Source of the DNA: Prevotella melaninogenica
Lineage (GTDB): Bacteria; Bacteroidota; Bacteroidia; Bacteroidales; Bacteroidaceae
Direction of reading: 5' to 3'
NCBI RefSeq assembly: GCF_018127925.1
Contig: NZ_CP072348.1
Coordinates: forward strand, 813,501 to 877,500
DNA: 64,000 nucleotides
Under the pieces are notes generated by a model. That model worked only from the letters and a program-made list of their open reading frames with translations. It was not told the DNA's origin and did not search any database. Position 1 is the first letter of the stretch. The number at the start of each line of letters is the position of its first letter. Position numbers and translations under genes: made by a program. Below are positions 25,393 to 32,411 of this stretch, one piece after another.

Positions 25393-25455
25393 AAATAGAG
25401 TTTACAATTACTACAGCACATTGCTGAACAAGTAATTAGTAAACTCTATTTTTTA
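25393..25455. terminator. Bidirectional terminator between convergent genes
   Basis: AAATAGAGTTTAC (25393-25405) and GTAAACTCTATTT (25439-25451) pair perfectly over 13 bp. An inner AATTACT/AGTAATT pair lengthens the stem, and T/A runs follow on both sides. Confidence 0.92.
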
Positions 25456-25471
25456 TAATACTAAATTCATA

Positions 25472-27391
25472 TTATTTCATCCACCGTAAGCGAAGACTGT
25501 TAAGTACAACACTAACACTGGAGAATGCCATCAGCGCACTTGCCAATGATGGAGTAATCTGCCAATCAATGCCAAAAGCATAAAGCAAACCTGCTGCTAA
25601 TGGGATACAAACAATGTTATAGATGAAAGCCCAGAAGAGATTCTCCCAAATCATACGTACTGTATTGCGACTCAACTGTATTGCTTCTGGGATTGCAGAC
25701 AAGTCATCTCCCATGAGTGTCACCTGTGCTACATCCATAGCTACGTCCGTTCCCTTACCAATAGCAATACTTACATCTGCCAAAGCCAAGGCTTGTGTAT
25801 CGTTAATACCGTCACCTACCATTGCTACTCGCTTCCCTTCGGCTTGCAGCTGTCTAACAAGATTCTCCTTATCTTGTGGTAACACCTTACTATGATAGTG
25901 TTTTATACCAGCCTTTTCAGCCCAATAACGAGCCGCCTCGTCCTTATCTCCACTCATCATATAGACCTCAATCCCCTTCTTCTGTAGCTCATCCATAGCC
26001 TCACGAGCATTAGGTTTTAATGTTTCACGCTCTTCAAAAGGAAGGTTATCAGCCTTTGTAAAATCGATGTTCTTATTCGGAATGGTCAATGTACCTGTCT
26101 TATCGGTCACCAACACATCTACCTTGCGCAGACTCTCTAAGGCTGCAGCATCCTTAATGAGTATTTGTTTCTGAGCAGCTTTGCCAATACCAACCATCAG
26201 AGCTGTCGGTGTTGCCAATCCCATTGCACATGGACAAGCAATGACTAAGACGGCAACAGCTGACATAATAGCCTGTGGTAAAGCACTATTCCCTCCTATC
26301 AACCACCACAAAAGGAAGGTAGCAAGAGCAATACAAGCTACTACTGGGACGAATACTAAGGCTGCCTTATCCACAATTCGTTGTACAGGTGCTTTTGAAC
26401 CTTGTGCTTCTTGCACCATTCGAATAATATGTGCTAAGGCTGTATCTTCACCAACTTGACAAGCACGCATACGAAACTTACCCTGACTCGGTATCGTTCC
26501 TGCCAACACCTTTGCGCCTTTTTTCTTCTCCGCAGGCGTAGGTTCGCCCGTTATCATACTTTCATCGACGTAGGCTGCATCAGCTGTCATAAAGCTTTCT
26601 GCCCATATCACATCACCATCCACAGGTACCTTCTCACCGGGACGAACCTCCAAAACATCCCCAACCTCAATGGTTGAGATTGGAACCTCCTCTATCTTGT
26701 CGCCATCAACGATATGTGCTGTCTTCGGAGCCATACCCATCATCTGACGAATAGAGGATGCTGTACCGTCTTTGGCTTTCTCTTCCAACAGCCTACCAGT
26801 CAACACGAAGGTGATAATCATTACTGAAGCATCAAAGTAGGTGTGCCATACAACTCCCCTACTCATCCATACGGCGTCTCCCCAAAACGTATTAAACGTA
26901 CTGAACAGAAAGGCGATTCCCGTAGATAAAGCCACCAATGTATCCATGTTTGCACTGCCATGAAGCAACTGTCTAAACGATGATACATAGAACTGGCGAC
27001 CGCAATAAAGCATGTTTGCCAAGGCTATCAATAATGCAACCTGATTAGCAATATCACGAGAACCTAAGTCTATCCATCGCATAGACACACACATCACAGC
27101 TATTGAAAACAACCATGACAACACCGTCTTACGCTTTAAGAGTACATACTCACGCTTCTCTATCTCGTCTACCGACGTTTCCTTATCAATCACTAAATCA
27201 TATCCGAGCGCATTAATTTCAGCCTTCATCTTCTCAAGTGAGATTACCTGAGGATTGAAATCAATCAAGGCTGAACGACCAGGTAGCGAAACAGAAGCAG
27301 AATTAACACCCTTGAGTGTATTCAACTTCTTCTCTATATTGGCTGAACAGGAGGAACAAGCCATACCTATAACTGGAATTGTCTGTTTCAT
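25472..27391 (-). CDS. copA: Copper-type P1B ATPase lacking most of the nucleotide-binding domain
   Basis: Pumps Cu(I) from the cytoplasm if active. The 639 residues show an N-terminal HMA domain with Cys12-x-x-Cys15 and the actuator motif TGEP (281-284). The Cu(I) transport site is CPC (386-388) in helix 6, with YN and MAFSS in the last helices, as in Cu(I) pumps. The phosphorylated Asp is in DKTGT (430-434) and the hinge is GDGINDT (526-532). Only about 20 residues separate DKTGTLT from LKPNAREAMDEL. Ordinary CopA has a domain of roughly 110-130 residues there, holding the HP and GxGxxG ATP-binding motifs. The frame is intact, so this is a compact form, not a frameshift. The CopZ-like gene lies upstream. 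Confidence 0.9.
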   Translation of the reverse strand: MKQTIPVIGMACSSCSANIEKKLNTLKGVNSASVSLPGRSALIDFNPQVISLEKMKAEINALGYDLVIDKETSVDEIEKREYVLLKRKTVLSWLFSIAVMCVSMRWIDLGSRDIANQVALLIALANMLYCGRQFYVSSFRQLLHGSANMDTLVALSTGIAFLFSTFNTFWGDAVWMSRGVVWHTYFDASVMIITFVLTGRLLEEKAKDGTASSIRQMMGMAPKTAHIVDGDKIEEVPISTIEVGDVLEVRPGEKVPVDGDVIWAESFMTADAAYVDESMITGEPTPAEKKKGAKVLAGTIPSQGKFRMRACQVGEDTALAHIIRMVQEAQGSKAPVQRIVDKAALVFVPVVACIALATFLLWWLIGGNSALPQAIMSAVAVLVIACPCAMGLATPTALMVGIGKAAQKQILIKDAAALESLRKVDVLVTDKTGTLTIPNKNIDFTKADNLPFEERETLKPNAREAMDELQKKGIEVYMMSGDKDEAARYWAEKAGIKHYHSKVLPQDKENLVRQLQAEGKRVAMVGDGINDTQALALADVSIAIGKGTDVAMDVAQVTLMGDDLSAIPEAIQLSRNTVRMIWENLFWAFIYNIVCIPLAAGLLYAFGIDWQITPSLASALMAFSSVSVVLNSLRLRWMK

Positions 27392-27447
27392 AATGATACT
27401 ATTTTTATCTTCCCCTTACCAGCGAAGGGAAAGGATTCTACAAATGA

Positions 27448-27471
27448 AAAGAGCATAAAAATATGCTCTTT
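27448..27471 (-). terminator. Hairpin between the CopZ-like gene and copA
   Basis: AAAGAGCATA (27448-27457) and TATGCTCTTT (27462-27471) form a 10-bp stem with a 4-base loop. The following T tract is poor on the minus strand, so it probably reduces rather than blocks read-through into copA. Confidence 0.6.
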
Positions 27472-27488
27472 AGAGTATAAATAAGCTG

Positions 27489-27701
27489 TTACAAACTCAG
27501 CTCATAGCGTCCACTGTTGTCTACAGCTTCCTTGATTTCAGAAGGATTAACCTTACTTTCGTCATATTCTACTGTGACATTAGCATCTTCAAGATTAGCT
27601 TCAGCAGACACAACACCATTGAGTGCTTTTAAGGCGTTCTCAACATTTGCCTTACAATGTACACACTTCATACCGCTTACTGCATAAACATTCTTTTTCA
27701 T
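27489..27701 (-). CDS. CopZ-like copper chaperone (HMA domain)
   Basis: A 70-residue soluble HMA-domain protein. The metal loop MKCVHC contains the CxxC Cu(I)-binding pair. Strands YAVSG and NVTVEYD and the helix KANVENALKALNGV complete the ferredoxin-like fold. It should hand Cu(I) to the N-terminal HMA of copA, whose gene starts 98 bases downstream on the same strand. A hairpin between them probably gives more chaperone than pump. The promoter is at 27761-27768. Mercury or zinc are possible alternatives, but the CPC pump next door favours copper. Confidence 0.9.
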   Translation of the reverse strand: MKKNVYAVSGMKCVHCKANVENALKALNGVVSAEANLEDANVTVEYDESKVNPSEIKEAVDNSGRYELSL

Positions 27702-27760
27702 AAGTCTTTCCTTTCTATTAATATTATGTGATTACTATTCTATTTTCTTCTTATCGTTTG

Positions 27761-27768
27761 CAAAGTTA
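27761..27768 (-). promoter_or_regulatory. -7 promoter box TAACTTTG for the copper chaperone/ATPase unit
   Basis: Minus-strand TAACTTTG, 60 bases before the chaperone ATG. Confidence 0.65.
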
Positions 27769-27850
27769 CACATATATTATCTATCAAGCCTTACAGAATT
27801 ATGGATAAAGATTATAACTTTTCATGTGTTTTCCTAAAATAATGTTGGTT

Positions 27851-28222
27851 CTTCAGGAATTTGGAGTGATAAAGTAGGCCTACTAAATATAAAAGGCACA
27901 CAGGGGGGGGAGGGCACGGAGATGAAAGCATAAAAGAAAATATCACGGAGGTGCCAAAGGCACAAAGAGCGACAGAGATATAGTGTACATATTGCTGATA
28001 GCTTTGATAAAAAACGTTTTAAGAAATCTTGCAAACTACTGCTTCGTAATGAAGTAGACAAAACATAAATAAAACTCGCAAATATCCTCTGTTTCTCCAT
28101 GCACCAATGATGCCTCTGTGCCTAACGATTGCTGTTATATAAAACCTCCGTGTTCTCCTTTGCTCTGTGTGACCTTTCTTCAAAGTTCTAATCTCAAAAG
28201 GTATCACTCCAAATTGCTGAAG
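27851..28222. mobile_element. MITE-like element with TTTGGAGTGATA ends, copy 1
   Basis: The left end (27851-27871) and right end (28202-28222) are inverted repeats matching at 20 of 21 bases around TTTGGAGTGATA. The 330-base interior has many CGGAGG or CCTCCG steps placed so that the two halves are largely complementary. A G8 run lies at 27903-27910. A related copy is at 59951-60287. Confidence 0.72.
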
Positions 28223-28225
28223 ATC

Positions 28226-28269
28226 AAAAAAACTTGCCCCATTACACCAAAAATGGTGACAGGGGCAAG
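28226..28269 (-). terminator. Terminator of the HU-like gene
   Basis: CTTGCCCC (28233-28240) pairs with GGGGCAAG (28262-28269), with an inner CACCA/TGGTG pair. On the minus strand seven T follow. Confidence 0.88.
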
Positions 28270-28433
28270 AAAACGAAAATTAAATTACCAAGTTATTGCT
28301 ATTGATATCACATCAAGGGCATATCTCTAAAACATGAAAAAAAATCATTAATTCAGAATCTTTCAAAACCGAATTTGTTTTCAAATCTGTTCTTTTCAAT
28401 TAGGCGTATAAATACTTTCGCGTTCAGTGAGGG

Positions 28434-28883
28434 TTAGACGGTGTCTGGCACAGGCCCATTTTCTTCTTTCTTTTCCTTTTTCTTCTTGTCTTTCCCTGCC
28501 TCTTCTGTCTTTCTCACCGAATCGTAAGAGTTTACAGACAGTTCACTCTTTAATTCTCTTCCTGGCGTAAAGACCACGCGCGGCTTAATCGTCTCGGTCT
28601 TAAAAGCCTTTTCCGTTGCAGCCCCCTCGCTTGAAAGTGTCAGGCGCATTGTGCCAAATTCTCCTAACTGCACGCTAAAGCCATCGCGGAGGTAATGAGG
28701 CAGACAATCCATAAAGTTTGCCAGCACGTTTTCGATATCACCACGTGTCAGCGAAGAACGCCCCGCAATGTCATGCGCAATATCCCGCAAGGTCTTCTTC
28801 CCCACGTTCACAGGACTTGCATAAAACTTTCCAGGACCTGTCTTGGTGCCTGGTTTTCTTCTTTCAATCAATTTGATCTTCAT
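28434..28883 (-). CDS. HU-family DNA-binding protein (HU-HIG type)
   Basis: A 149-residue histone-like protein. After MKIKLIERRKPGTKTGPGKFY it shows the HU body: LRDIAHDIAGRSSLTRGDIENVL, then FSVQLGEFGTMRLTL, and the beta-arm segment KPRVVFTPGRELK, which corresponds to the DNA-intercalating arm. The C-terminal 35 residues are a charged Lys/Glu tail (EAGKDKKKKEKKEE). HU-HIG proteins in Bacteroidota commonly sit in accessory islands. Codon use here is GC-richer than in most neighbours, as is the fimbrillin gene upstream, so the block may be acquired. It ends at the terminator at 28226-28269. Confidence 0.9.
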   Translation of the reverse strand: MKIKLIERRKPGTKTGPGKFYASPVNVGKKTLRDIAHDIAGRSSLTRGDIENVLANFMDCLPHYLRDGFSVQLGEFGTMRLTLSSEGAATEKAFKTETIKPRVVFTPGRELKSELSVNSYDSVRKTEEAGKDKKKKEKKEENGPVPDTV

Positions 28884-29007
28884 TGTGTTTAAAATTTTAT
28901 TAGTTATTACTTACTTCTGCTGCATTCGCAGCAACACGTCTTTCATTAGTTTCGTTTCTTATACCGAGCATAATTTGCTTAAGTAAAAGCGTATTTATTC
29001 ACTATTC

Positions 29008-29061
29008 AAAAGAAATAAAAACCTCCGCAAAGCTTGGAAAATCCGCACGATGCGGAGGTTT
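29008..29061 (-). terminator. Terminator after the fimbrillin/FISUMP gene
   Basis: AAACCTCCGCA (29019-29029) pairs with TGCGGAGGTTT (29051-29061). On the minus strand a TTTTTATTTCTTTT tract follows. Confidence 0.88.
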
Positions 29062-29080
29062 AAAACGCATATTAGGTCAG

Positions 29081-29195
29081 AGTAAAATTTCTAACGGGTC
29101 GGAAGAAAATTTCTAACCTGTTAGAAATTTCTTGCTAACACGTTCCCCGTAAATTTCTAACAGGTTAGAAATTTTCTTGCAACCTGTTAGATTTT
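29081..29195. repeat. Array of AAATTTCTAAC palindromes in the 3' region of the fimbrillin gene
   Basis: Two perfect palindromes, 29107-29130 and 29151-29174, each have 11-base arms AAATTTCTAAC/GTTAGAAATTT around 2 bases and lie 44 bases apart. Flanking half-sites are at about 29086-29095 (AATTTCTAAC) and 29181-29195 (AACCTGTTAGATTTT). They lie between the fimbrillin stop codon and its terminator, and upstream of the HU-like gene. Confidence 0.9.
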
Positions 29196-29245
29196 CTCTT
29201 ATCTCTTATCCTCCTTTATCCCATTATAAAAGTTAATCGCGAGGA

Positions 29246-30829
29246 CTACTGAAACGCCTCTGCCCTGAACCCGTTGTAGCGGTAGTTGCCGGTCACGTAG
29301 ACGCGACTACGGTAGAAGTACAGAGTGTACGCGGAGCGGTTGGTGCTCTGTGGGTGAGCACTTGACAACCAATAGTAGCCGGAGTTGCCAACGTAGTACA
29401 GCTGACCAGAGTCGTAGTAACCCAAGGCGGGCAGGTAGAAGTAGTTGCCTGCGTCAGCGGCAGAGGGAAGAGTCTGAGATACAAACCAGCTTTGATCTCT
29501 GCCAGTTGTTCGCCAATCAGTATTGTCAACAGCGGTATTGCTGTTGTAACCGATTATGTATGCCTTCTTCTTAAACCACATGCCGCCTTTATATAAATGA
29601 CCCATTGTTGTCCATAGTTCGTCTCCATCCCAACGAGGATCGCCTTCTTTTGCGTACCACGTCATCTCGTTAACATTTGGAAGGTCTTTGCAAGATGTGT
29701 GAGTAGCGGGATTGCTTATGCCGTAACCTGGGAAACTTGTGTTGTACCAACGATTGTTAGCGTCGCCACTGCTCTGGGGGTAGTCGCTGCTGGCAGACTG
29801 AGTCGTCAGCGTTGGCTGACTGCCACCAAGGTTCCATTCATGCCCCTTCCAGTACTGTTCTTGTGCGTCCCACATGTAATAATGGTCACCGTCGTAATCG
29901 CGTACGTTGAGGTCGGCAGTCATATCGTAGTAAGTGTTCGAAGCGTATGCTGTGGATGGATATATCTTAGTTATGGTGCCCTCCACATTTGTTGCAACGT
30001 CCTTTACCCAGTAACGTACCTTTAAGGTATGAGTGCCTGGCTTAATCACCATATAAGCTCCGTTAGTTGTTACGCTGGCTGCGCTGTTGGTCAATGGGAA
30101 ACCGTTTGGATTGCTGCTGCTACCGCTTGTGGTTAAGATTATCTGTTTGCCGTTTGTTACTGTGGAAGCGTCTAAAGCACCCGTTGTTGCGTTGACGGTG
30201 TAGGTCTCAGCGATATCGTTGTCGGAACTTACCTCCACCTTTGTTAAGTAACAGCTTTGCAGAATAGTGTTACTTGTGTAAGGCTGGAAAACCAAGTAAG
30301 CTGGCTGATGCTCCAATTCGAACGCAAACTGATTTTTGCCTGTCACCTTATTTGCAGTTGCAGTACCGTAATCGCCTGCTGTGCCAAAGTGCGCAGTATT
30401 GTCTGGAGCTGTTTGGCTCTGAGCGGTTGAGATACTTACTGAGTTGCCGCTGCTGTTCTTGCCCAAGTAATAAACTTTATAACTGCTACTTGCGCTAAAC
30501 TTGCCAGGAACCATATACTTAAAAGCAGCCACCTTTTGGTCTGGAGCGTTCGTGCTCTTCTGCAATACGCCGTCGTCGTCCTTTACGTAGATATAATCGC
30601 CTGCTTCCCAATAGAAGTCACCGCTATTATAATTCAGTGACGTGCGCGTTTTTGCCTCGCCCCCTGCGACGAAGGTCGTTAGGTTCTTGTCGTTATCACC
30701 CTCTTTGTTAGTTGGGTTTTGCGCCACATCTTCCTTAGCACAAGATGCGAAAGTCAAGGCGATGCCGAACACGACAGCCAAAGACTTTAGTTGCGATGCG
30801 AATGAATATTGTTTCATTGTCTTTTTCAT
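29246..30829 (-). CDS. Fimbrillin-like lipoprotein with a C-terminal FISUMP/C-type-lectin-like domain
   Basis: A 527-residue exported lipoprotein with lipobox FASC (about residues 27-30). Residues about 45-300 resemble the Bacteroidota fimbrillin family (KTRTSLNYNSGDFYWEAGD, then KYMVPGKFSASSSYKVYY). Residues about 320-527 have the Trp/Tyr/Gly-rich FISUMP-type fold: MTWYAKEGDPRWDGDELW, YFYLPALGYYDSGQLYYVG, SGYYWLSSA and YRYNGFRAEAFQ. That last block is the layout seen in variable proteins of diversity-generating retroelements. The 3' end is GC-rich with many AAC and TAC codons. No reverse transcriptase or template repeat is in the window. It probably is a surface adhesin or pilus subunit. The small gene at 30884 lies just upstream. 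Confidence 0.82.
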   Translation of the reverse strand: MKKTMKQYSFASQLKSLAVVFGIALTFASCAKEDVAQNPTNKEGDNDKNLTTFVAGGEAKTRTSLNYNSGDFYWEAGDYIYVKDDDGVLQKSTNAPDQKVAAFKYMVPGKFSASSSYKVYYLGKNSSGNSVSISTAQSQTAPDNTAHFGTAGDYGTATANKVTGKNQFAFELEHQPAYLVFQPYTSNTILQSCYLTKVEVSSDNDIAETYTVNATTGALDASTVTNGKQIILTTSGSSSNPNGFPLTNSAASVTTNGAYMVIKPGTHTLKVRYWVKDVATNVEGTITKIYPSTAYASNTYYDMTADLNVRDYDGDHYYMWDAQEQYWKGHEWNLGGSQPTLTTQSASSDYPQSSGDANNRWYNTSFPGYGISNPATHTSCKDLPNVNEMTWYAKEGDPRWDGDELWTTMGHLYKGGMWFKKKAYIIGYNSNTAVDNTDWRTTGRDQSWFVSQTLPSAADAGNYFYLPALGYYDSGQLYYVGNSGYYWLSSAHPQSTNRSAYTLYFYRSRVYVTGNYRYNGFRAEAFQ

Positions 30830-30883
30830 CTTTCTTTTTTCTTTGTTCGTTTTCTGTTTTTTGTTAATTAATCGCTTTAGAAA

Positions 30884-31117
30884 TTAGTCGTCCCATGATG
30901 AAGAGCTGTCATTGTTAGCTTCCTCGTTGCTACCCTCCTCAAAGTGCTCATCATTCCATAAGCTGAAAGACTTTGCTGGGGCTGAAGGACCGCTGGCGTG
31001 GGTTGCCTTCTTGTGCTGGCTCGGGAAGGACGTATCCATGAGATAAGTCGTTTCATTCACTTGGATTATCATGCAACATGGTGCAGAATAAACCTTCTTT
31101 TCTTGTTTCTTTCTCAT
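30884..31117 (-). CDS. Small KxYxxP-type protein upstream of the fimbrillin gene
   Basis: A 77-residue protein starting MRKKQEKKVYSAPCCMIIQV, then TTYLMDTSFPSQ. The KKxYxxP opening with a short hydrophobic stretch and an LxxS-like step matches a class of small uncharacterised Bacteroidota proteins that often precede surface-protein genes. The C-terminal half is Ser/Asp/Glu-rich and acidic (ending NNDSSSSWDD). There is no signal peptide in the usual sense. It ends 54 bases before the fimbrillin start, so the two are probably one transcript. It has an unusually long upstream region (31118-31650). Function unknown. Confidence 0.7.
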   Translation of the reverse strand: MRKKQEKKVYSAPCCMIIQVNETTYLMDTSFPSQHKKATHASGPSAPAKSFSLWNDEHFEEGSNEEANNDSSSSWDD

Positions 31118-31257
31118 TGCTTTCTTAATTTTAATGGTTCATAAAATAAATCTAATGAATTAATGATTTCTGAATATTTGTAAGTCGCTTTTTTTCTTAT
31201 CTTGATGTTGCTTGTGATCCTCCTTTTCTTCCTTGTCTTACCTCTCTTCCTCTAAAA

Positions 31258-31285
31258 GGCAGGCAGCATATCACTGCTGCCTGCC
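31258..31285 (-). terminator. Strong hairpin in the long leader of the KxYxxP gene
   Basis: GGCAGGCAGCA (31258-31268) and TGCTGCCTGCC (31275-31285) pair over 11 bp. On the minus strand TTTT follows, so it could end or attenuate transcription started at 31652 before the small gene at 31117. Confidence 0.65.
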
Positions 31286-31513
31286 CGAAAAATCAACGAG
31301 ATAAAACAAACTATTATCAGAGAATTACAATTATTTGTTACGGTAATTTCAGTGCTTAAAACGTCCTTATTTTGCTTTCTTGACAGCTCGCAAACGGGCA
31401 CAAAAAAGCGAACAAAGGAAACTCCGAGAAGTCCTTTGTTTACAAGCGTTACGCCACGCTTCGCGCGCGCGTAGGATAAAACGAAAAATGTTGGCTTAGA
31501 CGTTAGTAGCGCC

Positions 31514-31538
31514 TGTGTGTGTGTGTGTGTGTGTGTGT
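31514..31538. repeat. (TG)12 dinucleotide microsatellite
   Basis: Twelve uninterrupted TG units plus one T. It lies about 115 bases downstream of the minus-strand -7 box at 31652. A 46-codon minus-strand frame from the ATG at 31643 reads through it as alternating Thr and His; whether that is translated is unknown. Confidence 0.95.
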
Positions 31539-31651
31539 TAGCAAAATATCTGAAACTACCAAATATAAAGCACTAAAAAAGGCAAAGAAATCAAAGTTTC
31601 TTTGCTGCGCTATAGTCGTCGGATATGTCGTTAATAATCTCATCACGACCG

Positions 31652-31659
31652 CAAAGGTA
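31652..31659 (-). promoter_or_regulatory. -7 promoter box TACCTTTG at the head of the fimbrillin locus leader
   Basis: Minus-strand TACCTTTG. If used, the leader before the KxYxxP gene is about 530 bases and holds the TG repeat, a CG-rich stretch (31467-31476) and the hairpin at 31258-31285. Confidence 0.5.
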
Positions 31660-31714
31660 TAACATCTTTTTAGAACTGACAAGAAAAACCCAAAGAAATA
31701 TATAAATTAAATAA

Positions 31715-31845
31715 AAAAAGGACAGAGAAACTGGGGACAGGGTAAGAGAAAGACAGAGTAACAGGAGAAACAGAAGGCAGGGAAACAGGGGGCAAAGTAA
31801 CAGGAGAACAAGAGAGAGGATAATATAAAAGCAGAGTAAAAGAAT
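31715..31845. other. Nearly pure purine tract
   Basis: About 130 bases of the plus strand are almost all A and G, with repeated ACAGGAGAAACA-like and GGGGACAGGG-like phrases. It lies directly after the stop of the HMA-AraC gene, which is on the minus strand, so its transcript would be pyrimidine-rich. No ORF. Confidence 0.7.
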
Positions 31846-31847
31846 CG

Positions 31848-32411
31848 CTAAAGTTTATCTAAGGACGTGCGAAGATTATCTTTCATCCCCTTGAATTGAC
31901 TGGGCGTCATGCCGGTTACAGACTTAAACTGGCTGGAAAGATAAGCCACAGAAGAGTAATTCATACGAAGAGCAATCTGCGTCAAGGTCAACTCATCATA
32001 ACGAATAAACTCTTTCACGCGCTCTATACGCAACTCAATATAATATCTTTCGATAGTCTTTCCTTCGACCTCAGAGAAGAGTTTTGAAAGCGCACTATAG
32101 TCCTGACGAAGTTCAGATGAAAGATAATCGCTAAGATTGGTTGAACTCTGATTATCATGGTAATGTACAAGTCTGATTAAAGCAGACTTGATGTGATCGA
32201 TGGTTTGCTGACGACGGTCGTCAAGAAGTTCGAAACCAAGCTCTTTAAGGGCTGTACGAAGGGTAGAAAGTTGGACAGAAGAAGGGTCTTCCTCAATACT
32301 AACTTCACCTAATTCAACCTTTGTCGGGTGTAGATTAAGCTGCTGCAAAGTTTGACTAACAGCCATTTTACAGCGATCACAAACCATATTTTTAATATAA
32401 AGTGTACTCAT
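31848..32411 (-). CDS. AraC-family regulator with an N-terminal HMA-like metal domain
   Basis: A 187-residue DNA-binding protein. Residues 1-65 look like an HMA domain with the metal loop NMVCDRCKMAV (CxxC). Residues about 95-180 are an AraC helix-turn-helix pair (YIELRIERVKEFIRYDELTLTQIALRMNY is shortened here to ELTLTQIALRMNYSS), plus the second helix SVAYLSSQFKSVTGMTPSQF. Such HMA-AraC fusions in Bacteroidota sit near copper pumps and probably sense Cu(I) through the Cys pair. It overlaps the MATE gene by 4 bases, so the two are translationally coupled. copA and its chaperone lie 4 kb downstream on the same strand, beyond the accessory locus. It may control either. Confidence 0.87.
   Translation of the reverse strand: MSTLYIKNMVCDRCKMAVSQTLQQLNLHPTKVELGEVSIEEDPSSVQLSTLRTALKELGFELLDDRRQQTIDHIKSALIRLVHYHDNQSSTNLSDYLSSELRQDYSALSKLFSEVEGKTIERYYIELRIERVKEFIRYDELTLTQIALRMNYSSVAYLSSQFKSVTGMTPSQFKGMKDNLRTSLDKL

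Noticed and set aside
29246-31117. Complete diversity-generating retroelement
   Set aside because: Only a target-like protein is seen; there is no reverse transcriptase, accessory gene or template repeat in the 64 kb.
31505-31643. 46-codon minus-strand frame with a Thr-His repeat through the TG tract
   Set aside because: No good start context and no similarity recognised; kept only as a remark under the microsatellite.
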